Assembly (NCBI RefSeq): GCF_949987535.1
Contig: NC_080074.1
Span: 43,569,641-43,633,640, forward strand
Reading direction: 5' to 3'
DNA: 64,000 nucleotides
From: Balaenoptera acutorostrata
Lineage: Eukaryota; Chordata; Mammalia; Artiodactyla; Balaenopteridae
The position numbers and the translations under genes are program-made. Below are positions 9,975 to 21,591 of the stretch, one piece after another; the stretch's first letter is position 1, and each line of letters begins with the position of its first letter. The notes beneath the pieces were generated by a model, which worked only from the letters and a program-made list of their open reading frames with translations, had not been told where the DNA came from and searched no databases.

Positions 9975-10170
9975 TATTAATTCATTCACTCAACAAATAT
10001 TTATAAGATACTTTCTATGTGCTAAGTACAGATGAGAAAACTGAAGCCAGAGAGGTGAAATGACTTAATCAACATAATACTAATTAGTGAGAAGGTACGG
10101 TCTAGAACAGAGAAATCTTCTGTGATTCAAGTGACCTCCTCAGCTTGATCACATTGCCTTTTAAACAATG
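9975..10170 (-). repeat. Antisense MIR joined to an L2-like end
   Basis: Begins TTCATTCACTCAACAAATATTT (L2-type end) and continues GATGAGAAAACTGAAGCCAGAGAGGT, the antisense MIR core, then ACTTAATCAACATAATAC. Diverged. Confidence 0.65.
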
Positions 10171-10752
10171 CAAAGGACAATGAGAATTACTTCCTAAGCA
10201 CATCTTGTCAAGTTTGTGAAAGAATCAGCATCAACACTGTCCTCTCAAACAAAGCACAGAAAGTCAAGCTGGAAAATTCCTCTGAACTTTAAATGTGACA
10301 TTTACTTTTGTATCCCAGGGTGCAAAATGATCCCAAATATTTTTAGCTCAAAAGACTGGGGCTCCATCAAAATGTAAGGTTTGCAAATGAATAAATAGGA
10401 TGATTAGGGTGCTTAGAGAAAAGCAAAAATTCTAGAAATTATGGAGAAAAGAACACAGGACAGTGCCTATGCAACTGTTCACTTCAAGTAGATCTATGTC
10501 TATATGGTATTTCCCCAAAGAGTCCATGTATCCCATCTGGCTGTGTTGTTGGAGTTCCTGTGATTGTCTTGTTTGTACCTTTTTTTCTCCTCAAACCTCT
10601 CTTCAGATTCCTCACTTTTTCTAATGTCATTCTTGACCTGGCTCTATTCAACATCATTGACTCAGATTCTGATTCAGAAGGACAAGGAAGGATGCTTTAA
10701 GGCCATCAAATATAGAACTTTTAATGCTTAAGCGGTTTTAAGTTTCTAAGTA
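10171..10752. other. No recognisable feature
   Basis: Non-repetitive by eye, no ORF or motif that I can support. Confidence 0.3.
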
Positions 10753-11389
10753 CAGTAGTCCCCCCTTATCTGTGGTTCTGCTTTCTGCCATTTCAGTTAC
10801 CATGCTCAATCATGGTCTGAAAATATTAAATGGAAAATCCCAGAAATAAGCAAATCATAAGTTTTAAATTGCAGCGCCGTTCTGAGTAGTGTGACGGAAT
10901 CTCGCACCACTGTACTTTGTTCTGCCCAGGATCCCCAACCATTGCCATCATCTGCTCCTGACGTGCAACCATCAGTGATCTAGGAACACCCAAAGCAGAT
11001 AATCCTCCTTCTGACATATTGCCCAAAGGTCAATAGTAGCCTAAAGATATGTCAGAGTGCCTTTGTCATTCATCTCATTTCATCTCTGCAGTAGGCATTT
11101 TATCATCTCACATCATCACAAGAAGAAGAAGAAAGAGTAAAGTAAAAAAAAAAGCTAGTTTGAGAGAGGGAGTCCATATTCACATAATTTTTATTAAGTA
11201 TATTGTTATAGTTCTATTTTATTATTATTGTTGTTAATTTCTTACTGTGCCTAATTTATAAATTAAACTCTATCATAAATATGTATTTACAGGAAAAAAC
11301 ATAGTATAAATAGTGTTTGTTACCATCATGATTTCAGAATCCCCTGGGGGTCTTGGAACATATCACCCATGGATAAGGGGGAACTACTA
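10753..11389 (+). mobile_element. Tigger/MER2-type DNA transposon, non-autonomous
   Basis: Terminal inverted repeats: CAGTAGTCCCCCCTTATC at the left and GGATAAGGGGGAACTACTA at the right. TA dinucleotides flank both ends (10751-10752 and 11390-11391), as expected for a pogo/Tigger element. The interior holds wording typical of the group (GAAAATATTAAATGGAAAATCCC, GCCGTTCTGAGTAGTGTGACG, GGGGGTCTTGGAACATATCACCC). No transposase ORF remains. An old immobile copy, 637 bp. The subfamily name is from recall. Confidence 0.85.
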
Positions 11390-11391
11390 TA

Positions 11392-12300
11392 TCATAAATT
11401 CTCATAATTTGGAAACAGAGTTGGAAAATAACCACTTTCTGAAATGGTAACAAGCATTAAGACAATATGACATTAGTCACCTAGTGGAAATATTCCTAGG
11501 AAGTAGCATACCTAAGAGAAGAAGGACAGTGATGAAAGAAGAAAGCAAAAAACGTTGCATAAATCAAAGAAAGAAAGAAGCCAGGGGAAGGAGGTAGAGG
11601 ATCAGTGAGAATATGGAATGAGAGGGTCACCTTTGTACCTGGAGATGAGTTGGTCCCAGTAAGTAAAGGTGGTACCACGAGGTCTGGCCTTTCTGATTTG
11701 CACGTGGATTCCAGGTGGCTCTGCGAGTGAGCGAGCCCTTGGGAGAGAGTTGACAGGGAGGCTTCCTGTCAGATGACTGGTTCTATTGGAGTCATCTCTC
11801 GCTGCTCAGAACACATGTACTATTTTGTCCCTCCATTCTGCCTGGCATGTAGTTAGTTATAAGTTGAATGAATGGACCGCCTGGAATCTTTTAGACTGTA
11901 CTCTAAAAGGATTGGCTCATTCTAGTTCTATTCACATATTTATAGCTCTAAAGATAATTCCTGGACATGGCAGAGAGTCAATGAATGTTCTTGAATGTTC
12001 AGTCAATGAAATGGACATGGGTGTGGGTGTGACTAAAACTCAACTACAGAGGTAAAAAGTTGAAATGCATCATTCTGTTTTTATTGCATTTAACTTCATA
12101 GTAGTTGTTGCTTCTGTTGTTGTGGTTATTACCTTTCAAGTTAGCAAATCATCAAATAGTGCAATATTGGAAAACTAGTTTTCTAATTGGGGCAGAGAAG
12201 GGTGAAAGCAACAAGATAGTGACAAAATAATCATCAATGGAAACTCACTCTGGTCCATGTGACCTGCTTGGGCAGGAGCATATGTGGGCAGACCAGGCAG
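11392..12300. other. Mostly unassigned sequence
   Basis: A polypurine stretch lies near 11510-11600 (GAAAGAAGAAAGCAAAAAACG, then AAGAAAGAAAGAAG). A short MIR/L2-type end may lie at 11840-11870 (CTGGCATGTAGTTAG). No gene is supported. Confidence 0.3.
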
Positions 12301-12317
12301 CCTGAAGGATTTTTATT

Positions 12318-12548
12318 ATTATTATTTTTGCTTGAATTAATTTATTGTTCTTTTCATAAAACAGTTATCATAGGTTTCTTGGTTGTGTCCCTGGTCAAAT
12401 ATAAGCCAGAGTATACATATACATTTCAGTTTGTACCCAGTTAGAAATATGCCCATTTTCATAGAATATGAAATCAATGTCAAGGTCATACATAATTTTC
12501 TGATCAAAAACAGTGGCACCAGTGTATTATTGCATAGCTGGGTTCTCA
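12318..12548 (-). pseudogene. Possible 5'-truncated retrocopy of an unidentified mRNA
   Basis: On the minus strand an AATAAA (12346-12341) is followed about 12 nt later by an A-rich run (plus-strand T-rich 12309-12329), the layout of a polyadenylated transcript copied into DNA. Upstream of a short putative 3' UTR is a 43-codon open stretch (12526-12395) ending in TGA, with protein-like composition (FYENGHISNWVQT). I do not recognise the parent gene. No target-site duplication was found, and a MIR begins just to the right. Weak call. Confidence 0.3.
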
Positions 12549-12561
12549 ACTAATTGTGTCG

Positions 12562-12795
12562 AAACAAAGAGCTTGGACTCTGGAACCAGAATGCCTGAGC
12601 TTGAATCTCAGCTCTGTCTCTTACTAGCTCCGTGATAAAGTGCTTAGCCTCTCTGTGCCTTAGTTTCCTAATATATAAATTGGAAATGATAATAGCTCTG
12701 CCTCATAGCGTCATTGTGAGGATTTAATGAATTAATATGTGTTAAGTTGTTAGAACGGTGTCTGACACATAATAACTGTTGGATATTATTATTAA
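12562..12795 (+). repeat. Nearly complete MIR SINE
   Basis: Sense MIR from AGAGCTTGGACTCTGGAACCAG through TTGAATCTCAGCTCTGTCTC, CTTAGCCTCTCTGTGCCTTAG and the tail GTGTCTGACACATAATAACTG. One of the best-preserved MIR copies here. Confidence 0.9.
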
Positions 12796-13455
12796 CAATC
12801 AAACATTATTAATATTAACATCAAGATTTGATAAAATATTAATACTATTATATTAAAAATTTAGAATCACTACATACTGTAGCATTAGCAAATGTTGATC
12901 AAGAAAGTATACAATGATAAATGCTTTTACAAATTAAGTCATGCTTTTAAATAAACTTACATTTTATTAATAGTATTTATATCTACATTTGAAACAGCAA
13001 TACTGAAAATTTATGAATATACTGGATATATCTGTGTATACCTATGCATATATATGTATTTACATATATTGCATTGTTCATTCAGTCTTCACATGAAGCA
13101 TGGTGAGTATATGAATTTGTAACCCTTGAGGTGTCCACAGAATGTGCAGCCCTCAGTTTGGGAACTACTAGCTTTTTAAACTTAAATGCTTACTCTATAC
13201 ATAAGTCATACAAATTAGTACAGATCCTTTCTGAAAGAAATTTCATTGAATCTGAAAGAAATCAGGCTGCAGTTTGTTAAGAATCGAATACACTTAAGTA
13301 TAGTTAAGAAACAACCAATAGAACTGGTATAGTATCTCCCTTAGGCTAGTGGGGTTCGCTCCATGTTACCAGGGGTCTCTTGGATCTGACAGAAGTGGAG
13401 GGATAACCAGGGGCAATTTTGTGAATGGAGGTAGTGTAGAGAGCAGAGTGGTTAA
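12796..13455. other. AT-rich unassigned stretch
   Basis: Dominated by TTAATA/ATTATA words and a short ATATATG patch at 13045-13070. No gene or clear repeat family. Confidence 0.3.
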
Positions 13456-13620
13456 AAGCCCATGGCAACCCTTTGAGGAAGATGGTAATATTGTCCTCCT
13501 TTACAGATAAGAAAACAGACTCAGAGGGTTCACCAACTTGCTCAAAGTCTTTCAGTAGAGCTGAGATTCATATCTAAGACCAGCTGATGCCAGAGCACCA
13601 TACTTTTAGGCTATAGTTCT
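13455..13620 (-). repeat. Antisense MIR
   Basis: TTTACAGATAAGAAAACAGACTCAGAGG, then CACCAACTTGCTCAAAGTC and GAGCTGAGATTCATATC, the antisense MIR order. Confidence 0.8.
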
Positions 13621-14214
13621 TCCAATAATGGCTCTTATTTTAAGATAGCCTCAGGGTTGTGCAAGTTTTTTTGTTATATTTTTATTTTGCTCTATCCCCA
13701 GAACACACCAAATCAATGTAATGCAGATGGAGACAACAGAAGAATAAATATAGCTATTCATTATAGTAGCCAGCAGTAAGGAAGGGTCTGGGATCTTCCA
13801 TGAAATGCCTTACAAGTCAGAGACTAAAATCTAGGTTATTTGAATCGGTTACTTGGGCATCACTGGTCATTAAAGATTAGGCCTGCTTCAGTGCCTACAG
13901 GCGGGGGATAAAACAGGCAAGGTGAACCTAAGTCTCCATTGCAAAGGTGCTGGTGGTGGAGCTGATGAAGTGGTAAGAAAGAGGCCATTCTAAGTGATAG
14001 GTTATCTTTCAAAGGAGGGAATAGTAGTGGATAAGGAAAGACCCTATCAAGATCAAGGAATGCATGTCTAAAGGGGAAGAGAAGCAGGCTCCTTGAGCAC
14101 AGGAAAGCAAGGAGACTGAGGCTGGGAGCTGGTATCCATTAATTCCCTGGGGAGGCCTGTGCCGTAGGGGAGTATGTGGAGGAAGGGTGGCCCTTAATAA
14201 TGTGTCTATTCTTT

Positions 14215-14376
14215 TTCTAATCTTTTTTTTTTAATTGAAGTGTGGTTGATTTACAATGTTATGTTAGTTTCAGGTGTAGAGCAAAGTGATTCAGTTATAC
14301 ATACATATATATCTATTTTTTTTTCAGATTCTTTTCTCTTATAGGTTATTACAAAATACTGAGTATAGTTCAGTAA
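14215..14376 (-). mobile_element. 5'-truncated L1, 3' UTR only
   Basis: About 160 bp of an older artiodactyl L1 3' UTR (GTGTGGTTGATTTACAATG, GTGATTCAGTTATACATAC) with the A-tail at the left. Flanks GTGTCTATTCTTT (14202-14214) and GCGTCTATTCTTT (14377-14389) form a 13-bp target-site duplication with one mismatch. Confidence 0.9.
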
Positions 14377-14474
14377 GCGTCTATTCTTTAGCTGCTCTAT
14401 GCTCTAGGATGGCATTTGGATGTCTGGTCTTAGGCCAGTACTCTCTAAATTTACCTCTTATAATTGGCATGTGG

Positions 14475-14545
14475 CCTGTGGTTTCCTCTCCTATTCCTGT
14501 GGTTTCCTCTCTCTTCTATTCCTGTGGTTTCCTCTCTCTTCTATT
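14475..14545. repeat. Short 25-bp minisatellite
   Basis: CCTGTGGTTTCCTCTC recurs at 14475, 14496 and 14521 (periods 21 and 25), followed by TCTTCTATT in the last two units. Confidence 0.85.
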
Positions 14546-14734
14546 CCTCCCTCTCCCCAGCCTGTTTCAGGGTTTTCTTCCTTTGAGAATTCCAGAGAAC
14601 ACTCTCCTATTGCCTTATTTTATCAAATGTTATCCCTGTGAGTGAGGTTTGTTAAGCCCCTTCCCTTTGTCTCAAGTACCTGGTCTGAGCTCCTGATGAC
14701 TGTAAAGAAGCAACAATAAGTGAAGATGAACAAT

Positions 14735-14900
14735 TATTCACTGAGCATCTACTATGTGTAAGGCCCTGGGAATGCCGTGATCAATGAAACATAGTCTTTC
14801 CCTTAAGGAGGCGACACCCCCTTATGTAGGTGACCTTTTAAGAGGGGAAAACACAATTACGAACAAATGTACGTAATACAGTGTAAGAATATACTGTTAA
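14735..14900 (-). repeat. Antisense L2-like fragment
   Basis: GAGCATCTACTATGTGTAAGG, GGAATGCCGTGATCAATGAAAC, then CCTTAAGGAGGCGACACC: the antisense order of the L2 3' end. Confidence 0.6.
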
Positions 14901-15081
14901 GAATATGTGCAGTGCTGACTATGAACGGGTCTTTCTCAAGGGCCCCTCATTCCGTCTCAGGGGAATTATGCCTGCCTAAGAGGTCAGTGTGGGTCATTCC
15001 CTGGCAGCTGGGCAGTGGTCAGAACATAGGAGTGGAGAGTGAGGGGATGAGTCAGGGCCTGTGAGCTGATGCCACCTCTTC

Positions 15082-15210
15082 TTCTTCTTCTTTTTTTTTT
15101 TCGCCTCGCTGCGCGGCTCGTGGGATCTTAGTTCCCTGACCAGGGATTGAACCCGGGCCTTCAGCAGTGAAAGTGAGAAGTCCTAACCACTGGATCGCCA
15201 GGGAATTCCC
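15082..15210 (-). mobile_element. CHR-1/tRNA-type SINE, reverse orientation
   Basis: Poly-T then GGGATCTTAGTTCCCTGACC, a B box on the minus strand, and CGCCAGGGAATTCCC at the right end. TGATGCCACCTCTTC at 15067-15081 repeats exactly at 15211-15225, a perfect 15-bp target-site duplication, so the insertion is young. Confidence 0.95.
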
Positions 15211-15225
15211 TGATGCCACCTCTTC

Positions 15226-18200
15226 GAACAAAGGACTGTGTTGGCCCAGGGTTGGCCCCTGTGTCTCCCTAATTAGCCCTTTAGCTTTATGGAAGTGCAG
15301 AAGAAACAAAAGTTACAACATGTAAGATAATTATGCTTTCTCCTTGTAAAGAGAGCATTTCTTGATATTATCTCCTCTTCTTCCTCTTCTAATTTAGATT
15401 AAAACTGGGTGGGTTAGTCTGTAAAACTTTTTTGAAGACGATTTAAGAAGAAACTGGATGGAAACCTGTCCGGCAGATAGTTAGGGGATTATTCTGAAGA
15501 GATGATTGTTCCCAGAGCCCGGATCCTGAATGCTCAGGGAAGCATCTGAGAATTAGGAACAATAGGGACGGAAGAGACACTCACCACAGGGTACATCGAC
15601 CCGGAAGTTGCTGCAAGAGCCTGGACACTCCCCACCCCAGGAACACTTGAGGAGAAGATGATTTTGCAAACAGGAAGAACCAAAACTTGGCACCAACCTT
15701 TGGAAATACAGGTTAACTGATGCCAATAGATAGCAATGAGAATGCTTCAGAATAAGAACTTGGTAAATAATGGGAAGAATCGACCTACCTTTGAGAAATC
15801 CTCTGCCTAAGCATCATGTATTAAAGTATCTCTGTGTATTGCAAAGTTAAAGGAGGAATATTAAAATACTCTGTAGATAGCCTCCTGTTTAGAGAAGGAT
15901 GCCAATATGAAAAATTACCAAAACATCGACAGAAAAGAAATAGTTCTTAAGAAGATGTAGGGTCTTTTTTCCTTTAGCTATTTTTCTTTTTTTATTTTCT
16001 GGGAGAGATAACTTCAAACAGAAATGGAATTTCCTGAAATGGGAACTTGCAAAAGTCTCTGAACTCCCCAAGGAAGAGAGCTGACTCAAGATTCAGAAAT
16101 AGCAGAAAAGGAAAAGTGGCTTCAGAAAGCCCTTGGCCCACTTGTATATGGATGGGAGAGTTGCTTTGGGGCTGTCATAGTAAGAGGAACTATATAAAAT
16201 ATGAATCAGCAAAGATACAACCAACTAGGCACTGTTTCTTTGCTTGTTCACCTAAAAGGAACTAGAAGAAACTGCGATTTAAAATTTTTGGTTGGTGGAG
16301 TTCCCAGAGTTGTGAATGGTGTCATTTGAAGTTAATAGATGTTTTTTGAACGTCTGTGCCCATCACCAGTGCTGTGGAGGTACACCAAGAACTCTAAGAT
16401 AGGACTCATATTCTTTGGCCAGAGCTGGCATATGATTTGTGAGTGGGATGAAAATGTGTTGGGATTTTTGAATTAAAAAAAAAAAAAAACCCTGTCAGAT
16501 AGCGTGATCATAATGTTATTCACAGATAATTGATAATTGATCTGACGTTTTGAGAATCCAGACCTTGCTTGGTGGCAGACGCAACATATCTAAGGCCCCC
16601 AAAGCGGATCTCTGAGATGTTATGTATTTTTCTCCCTGCTGTTTATTAAATAGTGACTGGAATTTGGGGATGGGGTGGGGAAAGGGGGAAGCCATGTATT
16701 AGGGAGAGAAGCCATTTCCAAACTGAGACTTTTGTTTACTGAGTATCTGGCTTTTGAACGAGAGAGTATTTAATCCAAAGTGAAACTGGTGGATTTCACA
16801 GATGTATTTATTCCTCTATAATTAAAAGATCAGTCTCATAGAGTTCTTTTCTTTAAAGATTATTCTACAATGTGAATAAACCATTCTCAGAAATGGCAGC
16901 TTCTCTTCTTCTGAACCCTTTCATCTCTTCCACAGCTGATTAAAAGGGCTGCTCATGGTCTTTCTCAGCTGCTTATAAGGAATAAAAAGCAAACCAGTGC
17001 AGCAGAAAGAGATGAATAAAGATTCCTTTGTTCCTGATCATGTGCCTGAAGAGAGAACACCACTGCCCTTGAGGCGCTCTCTCGAGTGGGTTCAGGATCT
17101 TCCCCCTTCCTGGAGCGGTCGGTCCGCACCATTCTCTCACAGCCCAGCATGAAACAGCAGCACTGTTCCCAGGCAGTGCCCCTGCCATCGGAGCTGCCAC
17201 TGCCACCTCCGGTCCCCTTTTCCCAGACAACAGAGAGGAACTGCTAACAACACCGTGTATTTATTCCCTCTGCCCAGTGGAAACTGTTTCAAAGAAAGTA
17301 ACAAGGATTACATGGCGTTAGAAGTTTCAAAAAATGGAAACACATTTAAAAACACAATTTGGCTGCATTATAGGAATGGAAATGGTGGCTATTTGGGGGA
17401 ATCAATCAGCGAATTATTCGTCAGAGAGGGAAGGAGGCGGAGGAAAAGAGATCCCCGTATCTTCTTTCTCTGTGAGGCATCACCTGACCTTAGTTTGCAC
17501 ATCACATCTGAGTTCTCTGCCCAGTCAATTGATATGTTTGTTTTGATTTCCTAAGCTTTATGAATTTCTTGGAATAATAGGGCATCTGGTCTTTGAAATC
17601 TTAAAATTCTAATTTCTGTGGTTTTTCACTCTTCTCTTAGAAATCTTCATCATCTAGTTTCCTGGGGGACTCTTTATGGTTTTTTGATATGTTGATGATT
17701 TATTATCATTTGTAGCCCTGGCCCTGATGCAGAGCCTTACGTATACTAGATGCTCAATAAATGTTTCCTGAAGAAGTCAATGAATAGAAAAATAAAGAGG
17801 TCAAATATTGAACTGTTTAGTGAAAATCTGATGAGTAATCCTTTCTCCTTAGGAGTATTCTGGTCTTTCTCTAGGCTCAGATATTAGGCTCCTCTGAAAA
17901 AGGGGCTTATTTCCACTGGACTTTTACTGAGGTGGACCCCTGAAACATAAACTTTGGGAAAACGTTCAGTAGAATGGCCATGGGGGATAAGATTAGGGGA
18001 AAGATGGCCAGAGTAAATTTGGCCCCATTTTCCTCAGGAAAATCTTTGGCTATTTAGCTGCCTACCTGGGATTTACTAGGCTGTTAGTGCTTGAGTATAA
18101 AGAAAATAAAGGGAAACATTGGCAATCTAGTTTAAGCTACTGAAGAAGGTGCTTCTCTTGTGAAAGACCCAAATCTGTCCTTTTGTATCAATGGGACTAG

Positions 18201-18364
18201 GCATGATGGGAAGGTGGTGAATACCATGTCAGCCACCAGTACTGTTTCTGTGTGCTAGAATGGGGCACACTAACCATCTATCTCCTCCTAACAGTAGCAG
18301 TGGGTATGGACGGACGAGTAGCAATATCATTTTCTCCTCCAAGGTCATAACCAGGAGAGGGGCC
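15226..18364. other. Mostly single-copy sequence with no supported gene
   Basis: About 3.1 kb. Seen: a poly-A run at about 16476-16490, an L2-like trace near 16320-16410, and a MIR/L2-type 3' end at 17735-17790 (CTAGATGCTCAATAAATG). Open frames on both strands at 16965-17230 have no recognisable domain and no coding signature that I can defend. Confidence 0.35.
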
Positions 18365-18757
18365 TGCACTGGTTTTCTAGGGCTGCTATAACAAAGTATT
18401 GATACTATAGCTTGAGTGGCTTAAACAACAAAAATTTGGTTTCTCACAGTCCTAGAACCTAGAAGTCTGAGATCAAGATATTGGCAGGGTTGGTTTCTTC
18501 TGAGGCCTCTCTGTTTGGTGTGTAGATGGCCATCTTCTCTGTGTGTATCTGTGTCTAGATTTCCTTATAAGAAGAGGAAATATTGAATAGGGCCCACCCA
18601 GTCATATTGAATAGGGCCCACCCTAATGCCCTCATTTAACCTTAATTATCCCTTTAAAGGCCCTATTTCTAAATATAGTTATATTCTGTGGTACTGGGGG
18701 CGGGGGGCTAGGGCTTCAACATATGAATTTTGGGGGGACATAATTCAGTTCATAACA
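18365..18757 (-). mobile_element. MaLR-type LTR (MLT1/MST group), reverse orientation
   Basis: Antisense reading of a MaLR LTR: GGGCTGCTATAACAAAGTA, TCTGAGATCAAGATATTGG, GGTTTCTTCTGAGGCC, and the end CAACATATGAATTTTGG then CAGTTCATAACA. TG...CA ends fit. A 5-bp duplication is not convincing. It holds a 24-bp internal tandem duplication (18581 and 18605). An ancient endogenous retrovirus-like relic with no coding content. Confidence 0.85.
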
Positions 18758-19219
18758 AGGCAGTAGCAGCCAGAACTGTGTTTACCATAGGATATAAGTT
18801 ATTTTACCTCTGGAGGAAAATGAAGCTATGAAAATAGAGAATAGTTAACTACTAATTAGAAGCAAAAGTAACCAGAAATAGTTGATGTTGAAATAAAGCT
18901 GAGAAAGAGGCAATAATATAGCTGAGTGTGCTTAATTAAAGCAAAACAAAACAACCACACTTCTCTACATTGGGATGAAAAAGAGATTCCTAGCATGCAG
19001 CAAGAACAAGGGAATTTTCCCCTTAAACAATATAAAGCAGGCTACCATCTTACTGGGCCACTTGAGGCTTTTAAGAAAAGAGTGGTTGAAAAGGTGAAGG
19101 AAATTATAAAAGTGTAGGAAAACAAACTATGGAGAAAAGACAAAAAGAATCAAAATTGTTTAGCTCAATGAAAGCTGAGAGGTGAAAACAGAAGGCTCCA
19201 TGATTTGAAGAATAGTAGG

Positions 19220-19582
19220 TGTCTTAGCTTGGGCTGCTATAACAAATCACCTTAGACTGGGTGGCTTGAACAACAGACATTTCTCAACGTTATGGAGGCT
19301 GAGAAGACTAAGATCTGGTGGGCAGCTCTGGTGTCTGGTGAGGACTTGCCTCCTGGTTTGCAGATGGCTGTTGTCTCCTTGCATCCTCACATGGCAGAGA
19401 GGAGAGGGGGGAGAGAGAGAGAGAGAGGAAGCTCTCATGTCTTCTTTTTTCAGGGCACTAATCCCATTTATGAGGGTTCCACCATCATGACCTAATTACC
19501 TGTTAAAGGTGCCACCTCCTAATACCATCACATTAATCGTATGGTATTTGGGGGCAGGGACACAAATATTCTATCCATAACA
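19220..19582 (-). mobile_element. MaLR-type LTR (MST/MLT1 group) with 5-bp duplication
   Basis: TGTCTTAGCTTGGGCTGC at the left and TATCCATAACA at the right. Typical antisense wording includes ACTGGGTGGCTTGAACAACAG and CCACCTCCTAATACCATC. GTAGG lies on both sides (19215-19219, 19583-19587), which shows an insertion separate from the LTR 460 bp to the left. No coding sequence. Confidence 0.9.
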
Positions 19583-19839
19583 GTAGGGTTATATACTATG
19601 GGTTATTGGCTAGTGTGAGCAGAGAGAGTGTCCATTTTCACTGATGTCAAAAGGTTCCTCTAAGAAATTGTAAAAGAAATAAGTACTCATATGATTGGGG
19701 TTTTTGGTTGATATAAAACTTAAGGGACTTATCCTTAAGATGCCTTTAAAGTGAACTAATGATGCTGAATTTTGAGAGTCTTAAATTGAAACACAGTAGA
19801 GAGATAAAAAGTTCAAGTCTAAAATCAAGAATAGGGAAT

Positions 19840-20130
19840 CATTGACTGTTAGGGCTAGAAGAGATCTGTGATCTTCTGGACCAACTTTCTCCTTTTATAG
19901 AGACCTACAGAGGTTTAGACTCTAAGGTCACTCAGCTAGTATGCGTAATTGCTGTTGCAGGTCTCATTTTCTCTCTTTTACTACTTAAATGATCTTAGGC
20001 AAGTTACTTAAACATATCATATTATGTACAGATAAGGTAGTGTATGAACTGCAGGAGGTGTAATGAGAATTTAATGATTTACAATATTGAGTCCTATGTG
20101 ATTGAAAATGTACATAAGTCCCACGTGGCT
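19840..20130 (-). repeat. MIR-like remnants
   Basis: GGGCTAGAAGAGATCTGTGA, CTCCTTTTATAGAGACC and AAGGTCACTCAGCTAGTA are antisense MIR/MIR3-type words (to about 19940). Sense-type words follow (TAGGCAAGTTACTTAAAC). Family uncertain. Confidence 0.5.
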
Positions 20131-21590
20131 CAAAAATCCTAGCATTTTAAAGAGGTAATTAAATTGAAAATGTGAATGTGTGACACTTTATTTAACGTCC
20201 TTTTTGTAGAGCCAGAACTCAAGGGGAAAATCTGTGATTTGACTGCTCAGAGCACCCCGTGTAAATTGTGCTTTTATTGCAGGTCTCTGATTTTCTAGCA
20301 TGGAAGCAGAAACCATAGGGTTATTTATTGCAAAAGGACCTCCTATTATTTCCTACTTCTTTTTCTTCCTAGATAGCTTTGTTTTCCCATTTTGAGAAAG
20401 TTTTATGATTAGAAAAGAATTCACATTTTTTTTTCATGCATAGGGCCAGAATTTAAGATCTAGAAGAGAAACTTTCATGCCACAAAACATTGCCTGTTTT
20501 AATAATTCATCCTATCTTCATTCTCTTCTTCCTTAAATCTTGTTGAACAGCGATATTGTGCTCTGTGATCTACTAGATCTATCTTAAAAATATAGAGTAT
20601 TTTATCGGTACAGAATTTGAAAATACATAGCATGCTTACTCAATTAAACTTTTGAATCATAATTTTTAAAGTAAGCTTATTGACTTAGATGTAAGAGACG
20701 TTTTTGAGAGGCATATACTGAATTCTTTCAGTATTTGCTGAGGTTTGATAATAGTTCAAACCTTCCCGCCTTAGAAATGATAGAATAAATCAAGTTAAAT
20801 CTTTAAGAATGGTACCCTGATTTTGGCAAAGCATAGTCTATTTAACACACATATTCATGCATTAAAAAAAAAATCCCTCAGCATCTGGGGGAGTTTCCTT
20901 TTCATTCGTACTCTTTTTTTAAGTGGTTGGATTCTGAAGATTTTACCCCTTGTTATTTCTTCCAACCACTTAGTCACACCTTCTCATCATCTTTAACTAC
21001 TTAATGAGGAAGATGGTGCTTCATCTTTCTAGCGAGGAAGCTGAGTATTTGAAATTCTGAGCTCAGTGTTCATTGAGGTGTTGCCTCCTGAATTTGATGA
21101 TGGCTTAGTGTGAGGTTGAGTGAAAGAATTTACTTTTTAAAAAATTCTGTTTTCTCATGTGTGTAATGAGGTTCCCAGGGGAGACCTAAGGCAGGAGATA
21201 TGGGCTCATCAGGAGTCTTATCACCATGAAAACCTGATGGTTGGCCTGGGAGAGAACAGGAAGAAGATGGTGACTGAAATTTGGGCACCAGAACATTGGG
21301 GATGAGACTCAAAGAATGAGCTCCCTCAGCTTCTTGGGGAGTTTCCTTTAAAGGCAAGGAATTCAACTGGAGGGAAGAGATCTGAGGAACCCAGACTACA
21401 TCCTAGGATGCTGGTTTACTGTCTTTGAGAGCAACTCTCCAAGTTGTGGCCACCTGGGAGACATCGTCCCATTTTTTTTTTTTTTTTTTTTGCAAGAGAG
21501 GGAGAAAAACAGACAGCAAGACCACCCTTTTGAAAGTCTTATAAGAACCGTACTCTTAATGGGAAGAAGAGCCTCTTCCATCCTAGGCAT
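20131..21590. other. No supported gene
   Basis: Non-repetitive by eye except for a poly-T of about 22 bases at 21472. No convincing exon or regulatory motif. Confidence 0.3.
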
Positions 21591-21591
21591 G

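Noticed and set aside
16965..17230. Two overlapping minus-strand ORFs of 61 and 85 codons
   Set aside because: No homology that I recognise. Two frames open over the same stretch suggests a composition effect.
18365..19582. Two same-strand LTRs considered as ends of one provirus
   Set aside because: They differ in sequence, and the right one has its own GTAGG duplication directly at its borders, so they are independent insertions.
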